Shown piece by piece: positions 54,039 through 64,000 of a DNA stretch of 64,000 nt (positions are counted from its first letter, which is position 1; every line of letters starts with the position of its first letter). The notes below the pieces were generated by a model. It did not search any database. It was not told the origin of the DNA and saw only the letters and a list, made by a program, of their open reading frames with translations. This DNA comes from Paramecium sonneborni (taxonomy: Eukaryota > Ciliophora > Oligohymenophorea > Peniculida > Parameciidae), in assembly GCA_905182985.1 (NCBI GenBank), contig CAJJDN010000040.1, positions 1 to 64,000 of the forward strand. The letters are read 5' to 3'. A program made the translations under genes and the position numbers.

Positions 54039-55150
54039 ATGTAGCTTAAAATCCCATAATATAAGATTCTTTAAAAAATAGGATGTGGATCTGAACATCA
54101 AGTTTATAAAGCTGAATAAACAAATGATTCAGAAATATATGCCATAAAAATAGAAAAATCTGCCTAAATAGGTTAATTATAGAATGAAAACTTAATCCTA
54201 GAGAAATTAAATGGTATTTAAGGCATTCCAGAAATAAAACAATTTGGATTAACTGCATAGTAAAAGTATATTTTATAATAAACAAACAAGATGTTTTATT
54301 ATTCTACCATTATTTCATTGTAATTTACTTGATTTAGTTAAATCTAAACCATTATCTTTCTCTTATTTATTAATAATCGGATTAAAAGTCATTGAAATAT
54401 TAGAAAAAGTTCATAAAAAAAATATCTTGCATCTTGATATTAAACCTGAAAATATTATGCTGTCTAAGTAAATATAAAAAGAATCAGACATTTTATAACC
54501 TGGATTGATTTAATTAATTGATTTTGGTTTATCATAGTAATTTAATGGAAATTCAGAATCATTATAAGATGTGTTTATCGGTTCTTTAAATTTTGCAAGC
54601 AGATCTTCACATGATGGTTCACCACTTGGATACAAAGATGATTTAGAAAGTTTAATATATGTATTATATTACTTAAAAGATTGTAATTAATTTATTTTAT
54701 AATTAAGTGAGATTGCCTTGGTCTGAAATTTAGTTGTGGGGATTAAAAGATGAGGACACAGAGTTTATTAAAAAATCCAAATTTTCTTTTGTTAAAACAA
54801 TTATTTATGAATACAAATCTCCTTTAAATTTTTCTCGATTAATGTCTTACATTGACTCATTAAAATATGATATCATGCCAAACTATGTTTATATCAAAGA
54901 TTTATTTATGTAAATGATTACAGCATCTAATGGTTTATTTTCTTTGAATTAATTAAAATAATAGCTATCATATAGTATTCCAACTTAGAGTTAATTTGGA
55001 GACTCAGAAATATTAAGATTATCAAAATATGATATATTTGATGATATCGTTACTGATGATAATAGCGAAGAAAATATTAATCTAATCCCTAATTTAATTC
55101 TCAAATATTAGACAAAATAAATTAAATCAATAAAAAACATCCAAAAATGA
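54039..55150 (+). CDS. CK1-like protein kinase, copy 3
   Basis: Spliced length is 353 residues; both introns are 25 bases (54266-54290 and 54683-54707), at the same codon positions as in copies 1 and 2. Motifs: MQLKIPQYKILQKIGCGSEH, Lys in YAIKIEKS, HLDIKPEN, LIDFGLSQQF, FIGSLNFASRSSHDG, GYKDDLESLIYV, LPWSEIQLWG, and DIMPNYVYIKDLF. The tail is Asp/Asn-rich and ends in IKSIKNIQK. As in the other copies the HRD Arg is Leu while the catalytic Lys and both Asp are kept, so an active CK1-like kinase is likely. It has the opposite orientation to copies 1 and 2. Its 3' part is present again at 56047-56638 because of the duplicated block. Confidence 0.91.
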
Positions 55151-55623
55151 ATTATATTAATATCATCTTTTTTTTAATCCAATTGTATTTTAACTCTCAT
55201 AACAATTTTGTTTTTAAAGTCAACTCCCTTTAATTCTGATTCTTTGAATTTATTTTCGTATTTTCATTACAATCTTTTTTTAAAAAGTTCTTTTTTTGAT
55301 AAAATCATAAATTACTTGCTGAATTGAAAAAATAATAAAATTTAAATTATAGTTGTCAAAGTCTATTTTAAGAGAACTTTTATATATATCAGTTAAGAAA
55401 CTTTAGAAATAATTAATGAATAAACAGTATATAAAAAAAAAATCAAAGTTGATACTTAAATTAGGAGATTCATTATAATTTTGTTTATAGGTTTAGAATT
55501 GTGGCATTAATTTTACTAAAAATGAAGTTGTCACAATAAAAAAAAACTTTTCAAGAATGTTAGTTGTTTTTGCCAATAATAATATTTCTATCAATATTTG
55601 TTTTTCATTTATATAATAATATA
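54559..55623. repeat. Direct repeat 5, copy A
   Basis: About 1065 bases recur at 56047-57111. Unlike the other four pairs, copy A is followed by about 420 bases of unique DNA (55624-56045) before the single N at 56046, so one contig end may carry a mis-assembled or allelic tail. Confidence 0.8.
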
Positions 55624-56046
55624 TAATTTTTATAATTGGATTTAAATTAATCATTAAAATCTAAACAATCTAAAAAATTTGAATAATTAAGACACATTAT
55701 AATTTGCGATAAAATTATCCAAGTTTTTATCCTAAATAAAAATGTTTTCTGTTTAGATTTTTTATATATAATAATAGTTAAATTATTAAAGATTGATTGA
55801 TATAAAATAGTTTAGGATCAACTTATGATAAAAGATTTTGGGCAGATTTTATATATTATTTTCCTCTTTCCAATTCTACAACACTCTTTTTATATTCAAA
55901 ATATTTGGCGCCAAATTCTCTTTTCATCCTCTAATTCTGTATTGATTGATTTAAATATTGATGTTGTTTTATAATTTTATTAGAATAATAACTATTTTAA
56001 AAACAAATAGTGTATTTTATAAAAGTAGAATTTTTAATTAATATAN

Positions 56047-56638
56047 TCATTATAAGATGTGTTTATCGGTTCTTTAAATTTTGCAAGCAGATCTTCACAT
56101 GATGGTTCACCACTTGGATACAAAGATGATTTAGAAAGTTTAATATATGTATTATATTACTTAAAAGATTGTAATTAATTTATTTTATAATTAAGTGAGA
56201 TTGCCTTGGTCTGAAATTTAGTTGTGGGGATTAAAAGATGAGGACACAGAGTTTATTAAAAAATCCAAATTTTCTTTTGTTAAAACAATTATTTATGAAT
56301 ACAAATCTCCTTTAAATTTTTCTCGATTAATGTCTTACATTGACTCATTAAAATATGATATCATGCCAAACTATGTTTATATCAAAGATTTATTTATGTA
56401 AATGATTACAGCATCTAATGGTTTATTTTCTTTGAATTAATTAAAATAATAGCTATCATATAGTATTCCAACTTAGAGTTAATTTGGAGACTCAGAAATA
56501 TTAAGATTATCAAAATATGATATATTTGATGATATCGTTACTGATGATAATAGCGAAGAAAATATTAATCTAATCCCTAATTTAATTCTCAAATATTAGA
56601 CAAAATAAATTAAATCAATAAAAAACATCCAAAAATGA
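56047..56638 (+). pseudogene. 3' fragment of CK1-like kinase copy 3 (duplicate)
   Basis: Identical to the part of the kinase from the FIGSLNF block to its TGA, lacking the whole N-lobe and catalytic loop. Because it sits in an exact repeat bounded by an N, it is best explained as an assembly artefact; it cannot encode a functional kinase. Confidence 0.8.
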
Positions 56639-57111
56639 ATTATATTAATATCATCTTTTTTTTAATCCAATTGTATTTTAACTCTCATAACAATTTTGTT
56701 TTTAAAGTCAACTCCCTTTAATTCTGATTCTTTGAATTTATTTTCGTATTTTCATTACAATCTTTTTTTAAAAAGTTCTTTTTTTGATAAAATCATAAAT
56801 TACTTGCTGAATTGAAAAAATAATAAAATTTAAATTATAGTTGTCAAAGTCTATTTTAAGAGAACTTTTATATATATCAGTTAAGAAACTTTAGAAATAA
56901 TTAATGAATAAACAGTATATAAAAAAAAAATCAAAGTTGATACTTAAATTAGGAGATTCATTATAATTTTGTTTATAGGTTTAGAATTGTGGCATTAATT
57001 TTACTAAAAATGAAGTTGTCACAATAAAAAAAAACTTTTCAAGAATGTTAGTTGTTTTTGCCAATAATAATATTTCTATCAATATTTGTTTTTCATTTAT
57101 ATAATAATATA
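56047..57111. repeat. Direct repeat 5, copy B
   Basis: Starts right after the N at 56046 in the middle of the kinase coding frame and diverges from copy A at about 57112. Confidence 0.82.
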
Positions 57112-57512
57112 AATAAAATTATAAAAAATTGTATTTTTTATTAAAATTTGTTTTAATGATTGTATTACAAAAATAATCTTACTTTTACTACTTATCATAA
57201 TTTTATGTTGAATTAAAATAATTTTTACAAATTTAATAATATTATTATTAAATAATTATTTGACTGGATAATAAAGAAAGTTATTAAATAATATTGAGTA
57301 TTAATTATATAATTCATCTTTGTTTGTAATGGCTTATTTTAAATTTGAAAAACAAAAATAAATTTAGATTAATATAACCTTTCTATTTTAAAATTATTAT
57401 GGCTTTGGAATATATTTATTTTCAATTATCGCGATAGATACTTGGAGAAATTATTAAAATATTTATATTTTTAAAACAGTAAATTTTATGAAATGAAAGC
57501 TTTATTAATAAT

Positions 57513-60500
57513 TCAGGTTTTCCTTTATTCGTATAGTTTAACATTTTTAATATCTAATCGATCTTCATTTATGTTTCCTTCAATTTATTTAATTGGCAAA
57601 TATTCAACATCTAAAATAAAATCAGATTATGATTTTTATTTTTCATACTTTTTGATAATTTGTATTTTTTTGATTTCTTTTTCTTTTTCTTCTTAAATTT
57701 TTTAATTTTATTCCATTAATTTTTTTTCCCTAGCCTTTTATTTACCTTTAAAATTAGTAATATTTAATTTTTCTTCTGGTTTGGTCTCTATAAATTAATT
57801 TAATCCCTTTTTTTTTATTTATCGTTATTTTAAATCTGGATCGACTCCAATTTTTTCTCTTTTTCTAAAATCTAAGAATTGCTTTAAAAAATAAGCAGCT
57901 AGAGTAATTAAAATTAAGGAAGTAGCAGATGAAGTGAAAATAAGACCATACAAGTAATTATCAACAAATAATATTAAAATAGCTCCAACATAAACCTAAA
58001 TAAATATAAAAATAATAATTTTTACAGAGAAAACAATAATGAATAAGAATAGTTCGATAATATTAAACCAATCAATAAGGCATGGTTTCATCCTTAAATA
58101 AAAGATAATAATGAAAAGCATAATGCAAGATGCAAAAATCAATTAAAATTTAAAAGAATTGGAGTCAAAATTAGCAAATAGTGAACTTAAGCCAAGTATT
58201 AATAATTTACATTAAACATAAACAACTAAATAAGTAGATCTATATTTCAAATCTAATGAATGGTCATTAAACTAGAATATAGGTTACATATAGGTAGTTA
58301 ATGGATAATAGATACTAACTCCTATGAAAGCAAGTCCCATATAAATATAATGTTAATCACTCAAACATTCTATAGAGTTATCTCTTACTAAAACATAAAT
58401 AACTGAGCCTTCAACATCATAATCACAAACAAAAGCATCAATATATGATTTCATAATTCTAAGAAATAATCCATTTAAAATTTAAATAGCTTTTGTTAAA
58501 TACCATTATGAATGTGTAAAGCTTGCTGGTAATCCATTAATTGTATTTTATCCAAAGGTATTTTATTTGACATGATGAATAGCTATCCTTCCCAAAATTC
58601 CATATAAAACAGAAGCAGATAAAGAAGCATAGAAATAAAAAGCATAAGAATCATAAAATGCAGATCCATCAACTATATCTTGTCCTTCAACAGTTGGAGA
58701 TGAATCTGTACCAAACCAAGATACATTACTATTGAATGTCAAAGCTGCTAAACCATATATATCAAAAACCCTTGTAGAAATTGCAATAATATTACTTACA
58801 GTAGATCTGAATTATTTAACTATCAACTTTTCTTTTAGTTATTCTTCATATTGATGAATCTATTTAAAAAGTTCCTCAATAGCACCTTTTGCTACTTGTT
58901 TCCAGTCTCTCATTTCCAATCTTGCTTATTTTATTTATTATGCCCAACCTTTTCTTATTGGTTTTTTCTTTTAATCTTCAAAACCTCCTAATATTGTTTT
59001 CCAACATGATCCTAAAATTTAACAAAAGATAAGATTTAAAAATCTTAAGAAACTGTAACAACATTTTTTGCAACCTGATAATTTATTCTCATAGTTTCTT
59101 TCTACTTCCGTTACTTTCTCAGCATATTCAAAATTTAATTGTTTTCTTGACTTTTTTGGAAATTTAATGCTATTTGCTCTACTAATTTAGCTTTTATTAA
59201 TATTATCTGGATCATTCATTTTAATTAATAACCTACTTTATTCTTCTTACCATTCTTATTTTGTTTTTTTTTATAAATCAAAGTTCTCTTCACAAAAAGG
59301 ATATAATTATGGATCAAGTTTATTATTTAAAAATAATCTATTAGCTTCTTTTAAATTACTATATAATGATTTGATTGATTTAATTAAGCTAGGGTATATT
59401 TTTTCTAAAGTAAATTTCTTTAATTATTAATATTTATCAGCTGAGTTGTTTGGCAAAGCAGATTTAAGTAAATTTGCAAAATCTCTTTCGTTTAAAGTAA
59501 ATGTTTAATTTAACCATATTTATTTTGCATGATTTGTATATTCTTAGAGTCCAAAGTTTAGATTAGTTAATCTGCAAAATTCTTTAAAATCATTATAACA
59601 AATTGAAGGTGGAAGACCCTCTTCTTAATTACTAAATTCCATAAAAACTTCATGCATAAATTATGGAAATAGATTATTATTCTATTATAATGATTAATAA
59701 TAATCAGTTGATGTTATTTTAGTTAAGGCTTTACTACTTAAATCTTTCCTTTATAAATTTCTAAGTTTTTCAGTTTTTTAAGAATCTAATTACTCTATAT
59801 CTACATGTTATTATCTTTAAGCTAAAATTTAAGCTGTTGGTTCTAATTCAAAATTTAATAATAAGCCTGTTCTTTCATTATCATCCATCAATTTATAAAC
59901 ATTAGAAAATTCTGGAATTAATTATTCCATAATCTAACCTTATTCTTCATCCATTTTATATATATCTCTTAGTTAAATAATTTCATTTTCTTTATCTTTG
60001 TCTAATTATTCCATTTCTTCTAAACCACATTTACATTAAATACATTCCCAAAACATCATTAAACATTTATTTGGTTTATTTTCTTATAATTCTTTTTTTT
60101 TCACTTCTATCTACTTTACAAATTTATCATAATTAAGTTTTGAAACTAATTGTTTATTACATTCTAAATCCTCTCCTAAATATTCAATAGGACCAACAGG
60201 CTTATATTCTTAAATCATATCTTCAATTAATTTCTTTTTTATTAATAGTTTTGGATTGACATCCTCTTTATTATTTTTTTTAAGACCTGTTTTTTATTCT
60301 TTTTTAAAGTTCCTTTCTATTTAATTACCAACAATTAAATATCTCATATAAATTAACGAACATACAGCCATATCACTGTAAACATGTTCTTTATAAAAGT
60401 ATGTTATCAATCCTTCAACAATACATCTTTTTTTTCTTTCAAATTCTTCTTTATTAAGTAAAATAGAGAAAAAGAGAGATGTACCAGTAACTCCAATAAT

Positions 60501-62881
60501 ACAAATAAATAAACCACTAGCAACTGCAATTTAAGCAAAAGTTTGAAAATTATCAGAAGTATTAATAAATTCAATTGATAACATAGGTACAATCACTCCA
60601 AAAGGAAATATAATGCAACACCACAATAAAGAACTTACAAAAGATGAAAAAAAGTTTTCATATAATTCTGATTAATTTTTAATGTATGTCAATACTTTAT
60701 AAATTAGAAATATAATTGGTAAACCAATTGCTAATGCTAGAAAACATGTCTAAAATATTTCATTTGACTACATAATTCCAATAGGAATAAATACTGCAAC
60801 AGGACATAAAATTCCAATAAGAACAGTATAATTTTATATTTTTAGAGCATTTAATTTTTTTTGATTTTCAATTTATTCATTTTATTCCATTTCAATATTT
60901 GTAATTTCAAAGTCTTTTTTAATTTGCAATGATTTTCCTGATAACGCTAAATTAATGAGAAAGAATAAAATTGGATGCATAATTAATAAACTAAAAATAG
61001 TTCCAATTTCAACATTGGTTGGTTGATATTTTTCCTCAAATTCTTAAGAAAACCAAAAGAATTCCCCTAAGAAAAATATTGATAAAAGAAAGAATGAAGC
61101 ATTAATCCATAAACCATATGGAGTTAAATTATAATAAGCATATTCTCCAAAATTAGGGAAATCATCTTCAGTAATTTATTTAACTCTCCAAATAGCTAAT
61201 AAAGATTCTTTAATAAAGTATATAAATATAATAATTAATATAATTGCTCCAATAGCTACTAAAACATAACTAACATATAATAAGATTTCATCTGTTGATT
61301 CATAATAGAGTGGAATTAATACTCCTAAAGGGAATGCTAAAAAGAAACAGAGAAATCCTAATGAATACATTTATAATTTTCTTTTTTCAATTCCTATCAT
61401 ACTAATGGTTAACCATATAATAAATAAAAATAATGGTCCATAATAAACAGCATCTCCTATAGATTATATAACATCTTTAGTAATAGAATTAGATTCTAAA
61501 TAAAAGTATAATTTTAAAAATGAAAATATAATAGGAGCTCCTAAAAATAATGGCACATATAAGAATGTTCTAGATAATTCTCTATTTGTAATAGAAATAA
61601 ATACACCTAAAAATAAATAAATAGGAACTATTGTAACTTCAAATGCTAATGTCATAATTTCACTATAATTAGACAATTAATTGTTAAGTGTTGAAGCTAA
61701 TTTCAAAAATAACCAAATTTCTACTATGAAATAAAATATTCCAATCATATAAGAGATAATTCTAACTTTATTTTTTTATAACCAACTTACAGCTTATTAA
61801 GATGTTGTTTCTTATTTAATATATTATTTATTTAGCATTTCTTTAAGTCTATCTATAGCAGTTTAGATAACATCTTCTGGCCAATCAAATAATCGTGCTT
61901 TAATAATAAACCAGGAAAATATTAAAATTAAAAGTAATGGAATATAAAGTTATGATAATATATAAGTTAGTAAATCTTCAAAAATAATTTAAGGAGTAAC
62001 AATGATATATTCTAATATGTAATAACCAACTAAGAAAACACAAAATAAACACCAGAAATTAATTACCATTGCTGCAAAAAACTCTTTCATAAAACTTTTT
62101 AACCAAATGAATAATTGTGAAACTAGAAACCCATTAAGAACTATCAAAACTATGAATGAAAGTATAAAGATTATTGATACATCATAATTTGCTGTTTAAT
62201 TCAATTACAATAACTAAAATAAAATAATATTAATACATTTAAATAGTTATTTAATAGGAACCATAATGGTAATAAAACTCCTATAAATGTTATTATTAAT
62301 ATAAACCACACCTATTTGATCATTATTATTCTATATATTATTTTATTATTACATTAACGTATATATTGTAAATAAAGCTCCTAATCCTGTTAAATTAAAT
62401 ACAATAATTTATTTATTTGCATTAACTTGTACCTCTGCTTAATCTTATAAATCCTATTATAGTTTTTATATTTACAAATGTTTGAAAAATAAACACTACA
62501 TAAATGATCAAATAGAAAAGCCAAATTAAGACATGATAATGGGTTATCTCAAAACTTCCATTAAAAAATCTACATTTAGCTGCAAACCAATTTTCTATCT
62601 AACTATTAATGTTTATTATTTTATTCAACAAATTATTATTAGGATTACTTTCTCTTTCTTCTACCAATTAGAATAAATCTTGTATATAAGGATGATCAGG
62701 TCCTACATATGAATATTACTTTCCTCCTATTGTAAATTTTTTTGTTATCTTTGGAATTGGTTACATTGTGCTACATTCTTTTTTTAAAAATATACTTTGA
62801 TCTTGCTAATGATGGTTTTGAAGAAATTTAATCAGGTTAATTCAAATCGTCATTTTATTCTCTAGGACTAGATTATTACAT
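57513..62881 (-). CDS. Very large multipass membrane protein, unknown family
   Basis: Spliced length is 1773 residues with two introns near the 5' end (62771-62795, 25; 62454-62475, 22). The start is the Met at 62881 (MQQSSPREQND), preceded by an in-frame TGA. A polar N-terminus of about 110 residues is followed by a dense hydrophobic region of roughly 18 predicted spans to about residue 800 (for example LGFLCFFLAFPLGVLIPLYY and LLYVSYVLVAIGAIILIIIF). Next is a hydrophilic, Gln/Glu/Lys-rich domain of about 400 residues with a small cluster of cysteines (CIQCKCG), then a second hydrophobic region of five or six spans (for example FQLIFASCIMLFIIIFYL) and a charged Lys/Glu-rich C-terminal tail ending at TGA 57513. 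The N-terminal array may contain repeated PFGVxxP/PLGVxxP units (AFPLGVLIP, ILCPVAVFIP, IFPFGVIVP), suggesting internal duplication. I recognise no transporter or channel signature; function unknown. Confidence 0.88.
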
Positions 62882-63022
62882 AAAAGTAAAATTGTAAGTG
62901 TAAATAATTTTAATAAATTATTATCATATAATATTCCGAGATATTATTCTTAATTATATTTGCATCTAATTTCTTTTTATTTAATCATTTCATTAGCTTG
63001 TCTAATAAATTTGATTTCCTTA
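62882..63022. promoter_or_regulatory. Short tandem intergenic spacer
   Basis: About 140 bases between two minus-strand genes, the compact spacing usual in Paramecium. It should contain the promoter of the large membrane protein; no motif is recognisable. Confidence 0.5.
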
Positions 63023-64000
63023 TCAATAATTAACTTTTTATTTTTAAAATAGTTTTCTTTCCTAAGTTATTTTCCTTTTCTATCTCAAAAAATAATTTAG
63101 CTTATTCTTCTTTTAAGAGAAATAAAAAATCCATCTCAAAAGTAGTTTTTGTATTAATCTGTCTAAAATTATTCCTAAATTTCTTCATCATTTTAACCTA
63201 AAGCTTTTAATGTTATGAGATTTTTAAACAACCTTGTAAAAGCATACATTACTAATATATTTCTAATTTCTTTAAAATTTAAGAAATTGATTTTTGCATT
63301 TTATAATATTTTATTATTATTTTTGATTAAAATAATTTCATCATCACATTTCATGATCTGATTCAGAACTCTAACTTAAGTTTAACACATTTTCATATGG
63401 AACAATTTTCTTATATATTTTATCCATGTCATAAGAGTTATTCAATAATTTAGAATAAGCATCTTGTCCTTCACTTTCAATTATTTTTTATTTTCTTAAT
63501 TTGATGGAATTTAGTAGCTTAATAATAGTAAATTATACTTATTAATCATCTTTGCTAGCAAATTTAGTATATAAGGAATCATAAGAAGAATGAAATTTAA
63601 CTTTAAAATCTCTTATTTTTCGTAAATAATCAGCTTAGACTTAAATGTTATTTTCTTATTATTCAACATTTTCTAAAAATAATAAAATAGATTACATGTA
63701 TCAGTAGCTTCAATATTTGATAAACTCTAAGATTTGTTCATCTAATAAGCATTTTAAAATGTTAATAACTCTTCTTCTAATTTGATTTTTTTCTATTTTG
63801 ATGCTTCTAAATTTTATTATTATTCAGATAACTATATTTCTAATTCACTTTTTTTTTCAATATTTGCCATAAAATCGATAAAATTATTTGAATGACTATA
63901 ATTTTATTCTTTTATATCAAATATTCCTTTAATTTAAGCATACTACTTCTCAAACTACTCTAATTTTTCATGTATATTTTTTGTATTTTTTTCTTACTAT
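63023..64000 (-). CDS. Coiled-coil protein, 3' part (runs off the right edge)
   Basis: The N-terminal part lies beyond the window. The visible portion begins in a Gln/Lys/Glu-rich coiled coil (NIHEKLEQFEKQYAQIKG, IEKKSELEIQLSEQQQNLEA, KIKLEEELLTFQNAYQMNKS) and continues as a helical, charged protein. Introns at 63673-63695 (23) and 63358-63388 (31) clearly restore the frame. A third of 23 bases at 63175-63197 is my best choice to reach a TGA at 63023, but the last exon could be spliced differently, ending near 62956. No enzymatic motif is seen. Likely structural or scaffolding. The same-strand neighbour begins 140 bases downstream. Confidence 0.72.

Larger units (their letters stand above)
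55151..57512. other. Intergenic region containing a duplicated block
   Basis: No gene of its own. It consists of the kinase 3' flank, a unique 420-base tail, the N, the second copy of direct repeat 5, and about 400 bases of AT-rich DNA before the 3' end of the next gene. Confidence 0.5.

Noticed and set aside
54046..54285. Minus ORF over the third kinase
   Set aside because: Antisense of the kinase first exon; the plus frame has the Gly loop and catalytic Lys.
56047..56638. A fourth CK1-like kinase gene
   Set aside because: Exact copy of the 3' part of copy 3 starting at an N, without N-lobe: assembly duplication.
57493..57696. Plus ORF at the 3' end of the large membrane protein
   Set aside because: Antisense of its charged tail.
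60407..60592. Minus Leu-rich ORF
   Set aside because: Wrong frame of the large membrane protein; the real frame there reads EEFERKKRCIVEG.
22546..63000. Internal eliminated sequences interrupting the genes
   Set aside because: The resolved genes need only 20-31-base GT...AG introns; no TA-bounded insertion breaks them. The unresolved stretch at 39876-41160 is the only place it could apply.
22546..64000. Karyorelict-type code in which UGA is both Trp and stop
   Set aside because: Trp is encoded by TGG throughout the well-resolved genes and TGA appears only at their ends; the TGA-bearing frames are better explained as decay.
1..64000. Telomere repeats, tRNA or rRNA genes, CRISPR arrays, prokaryotic operons
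   Set aside because: No G4T2/G3T3-like repeat, cloverleaf, conserved rRNA segment or spaced repeat array was noticed on reading; the organism is eukaryotic.

Overview
The window is nuclear DNA of a ciliate, most likely Paramecium or a close relative. Every gene I could resolve reads TAA and TAG as glutamine and ends at TGA. Every intron I could place is tiny (20-31 bases, GT...AG, usually gta...tag), and removing the introns restores one frame with a total length divisible by three. Base composition is very AT-rich. The gene families (giant DUF4215 cysteine-rich surface proteins, a Paramecium-surface-antigen-like protein, CK1-type kinase paralogs, a hybrid histidine kinase, TPR genes) also fit. 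The genus is an inference; the code and the introns are read directly.

Layout. Bases 1-22545 hold no intact gene that I can support. They contain decayed coding relics (the best is a Tc1/IS630-like transposase at 4887-5860), several UGA-free frames of uncertain status, a GC-richer island near 7.25-7.57 kb and a 468-base gap. Bases 22546-64000 are gene-bearing: a 2268-residue cysteine-rich membrane protein (minus), a Bax-inhibitor-1/TMBIM protein (plus), a CK1-like kinase (minus), a two-span membrane protein (minus), a probably decayed gene (minus), a second CK1-like kinase (minus), a hybrid histidine kinase (plus), a TPR protein (minus), a small secreted cysteine-rich protein (minus), a third CK1-like kinase (plus), a 1773-residue multipass membrane protein (minus) and the 3' part of a coiled-coil gene running off the right edge (minus).

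Assembly. Five blocks of 1.06-1.41 kb occur twice, in direct orientation, with the second copy starting at or within 3 bases of a lone N (9819, 13296, 36500, 52776, 56046). These look like unmerged contig overlaps, so about 6 kb is probably counted twice, and the truncated copies of the two-span protein and the third kinase should not be taken as real genes.

The genes form no operon; ciliate genes are transcribed singly. The common theme is surface sensing and signalling: large cysteine-rich ectodomains, a membrane histidine kinase with receiver, and three related kinases. I see no CRISPR array, rRNA or tRNA gene, and no telomere repeat.
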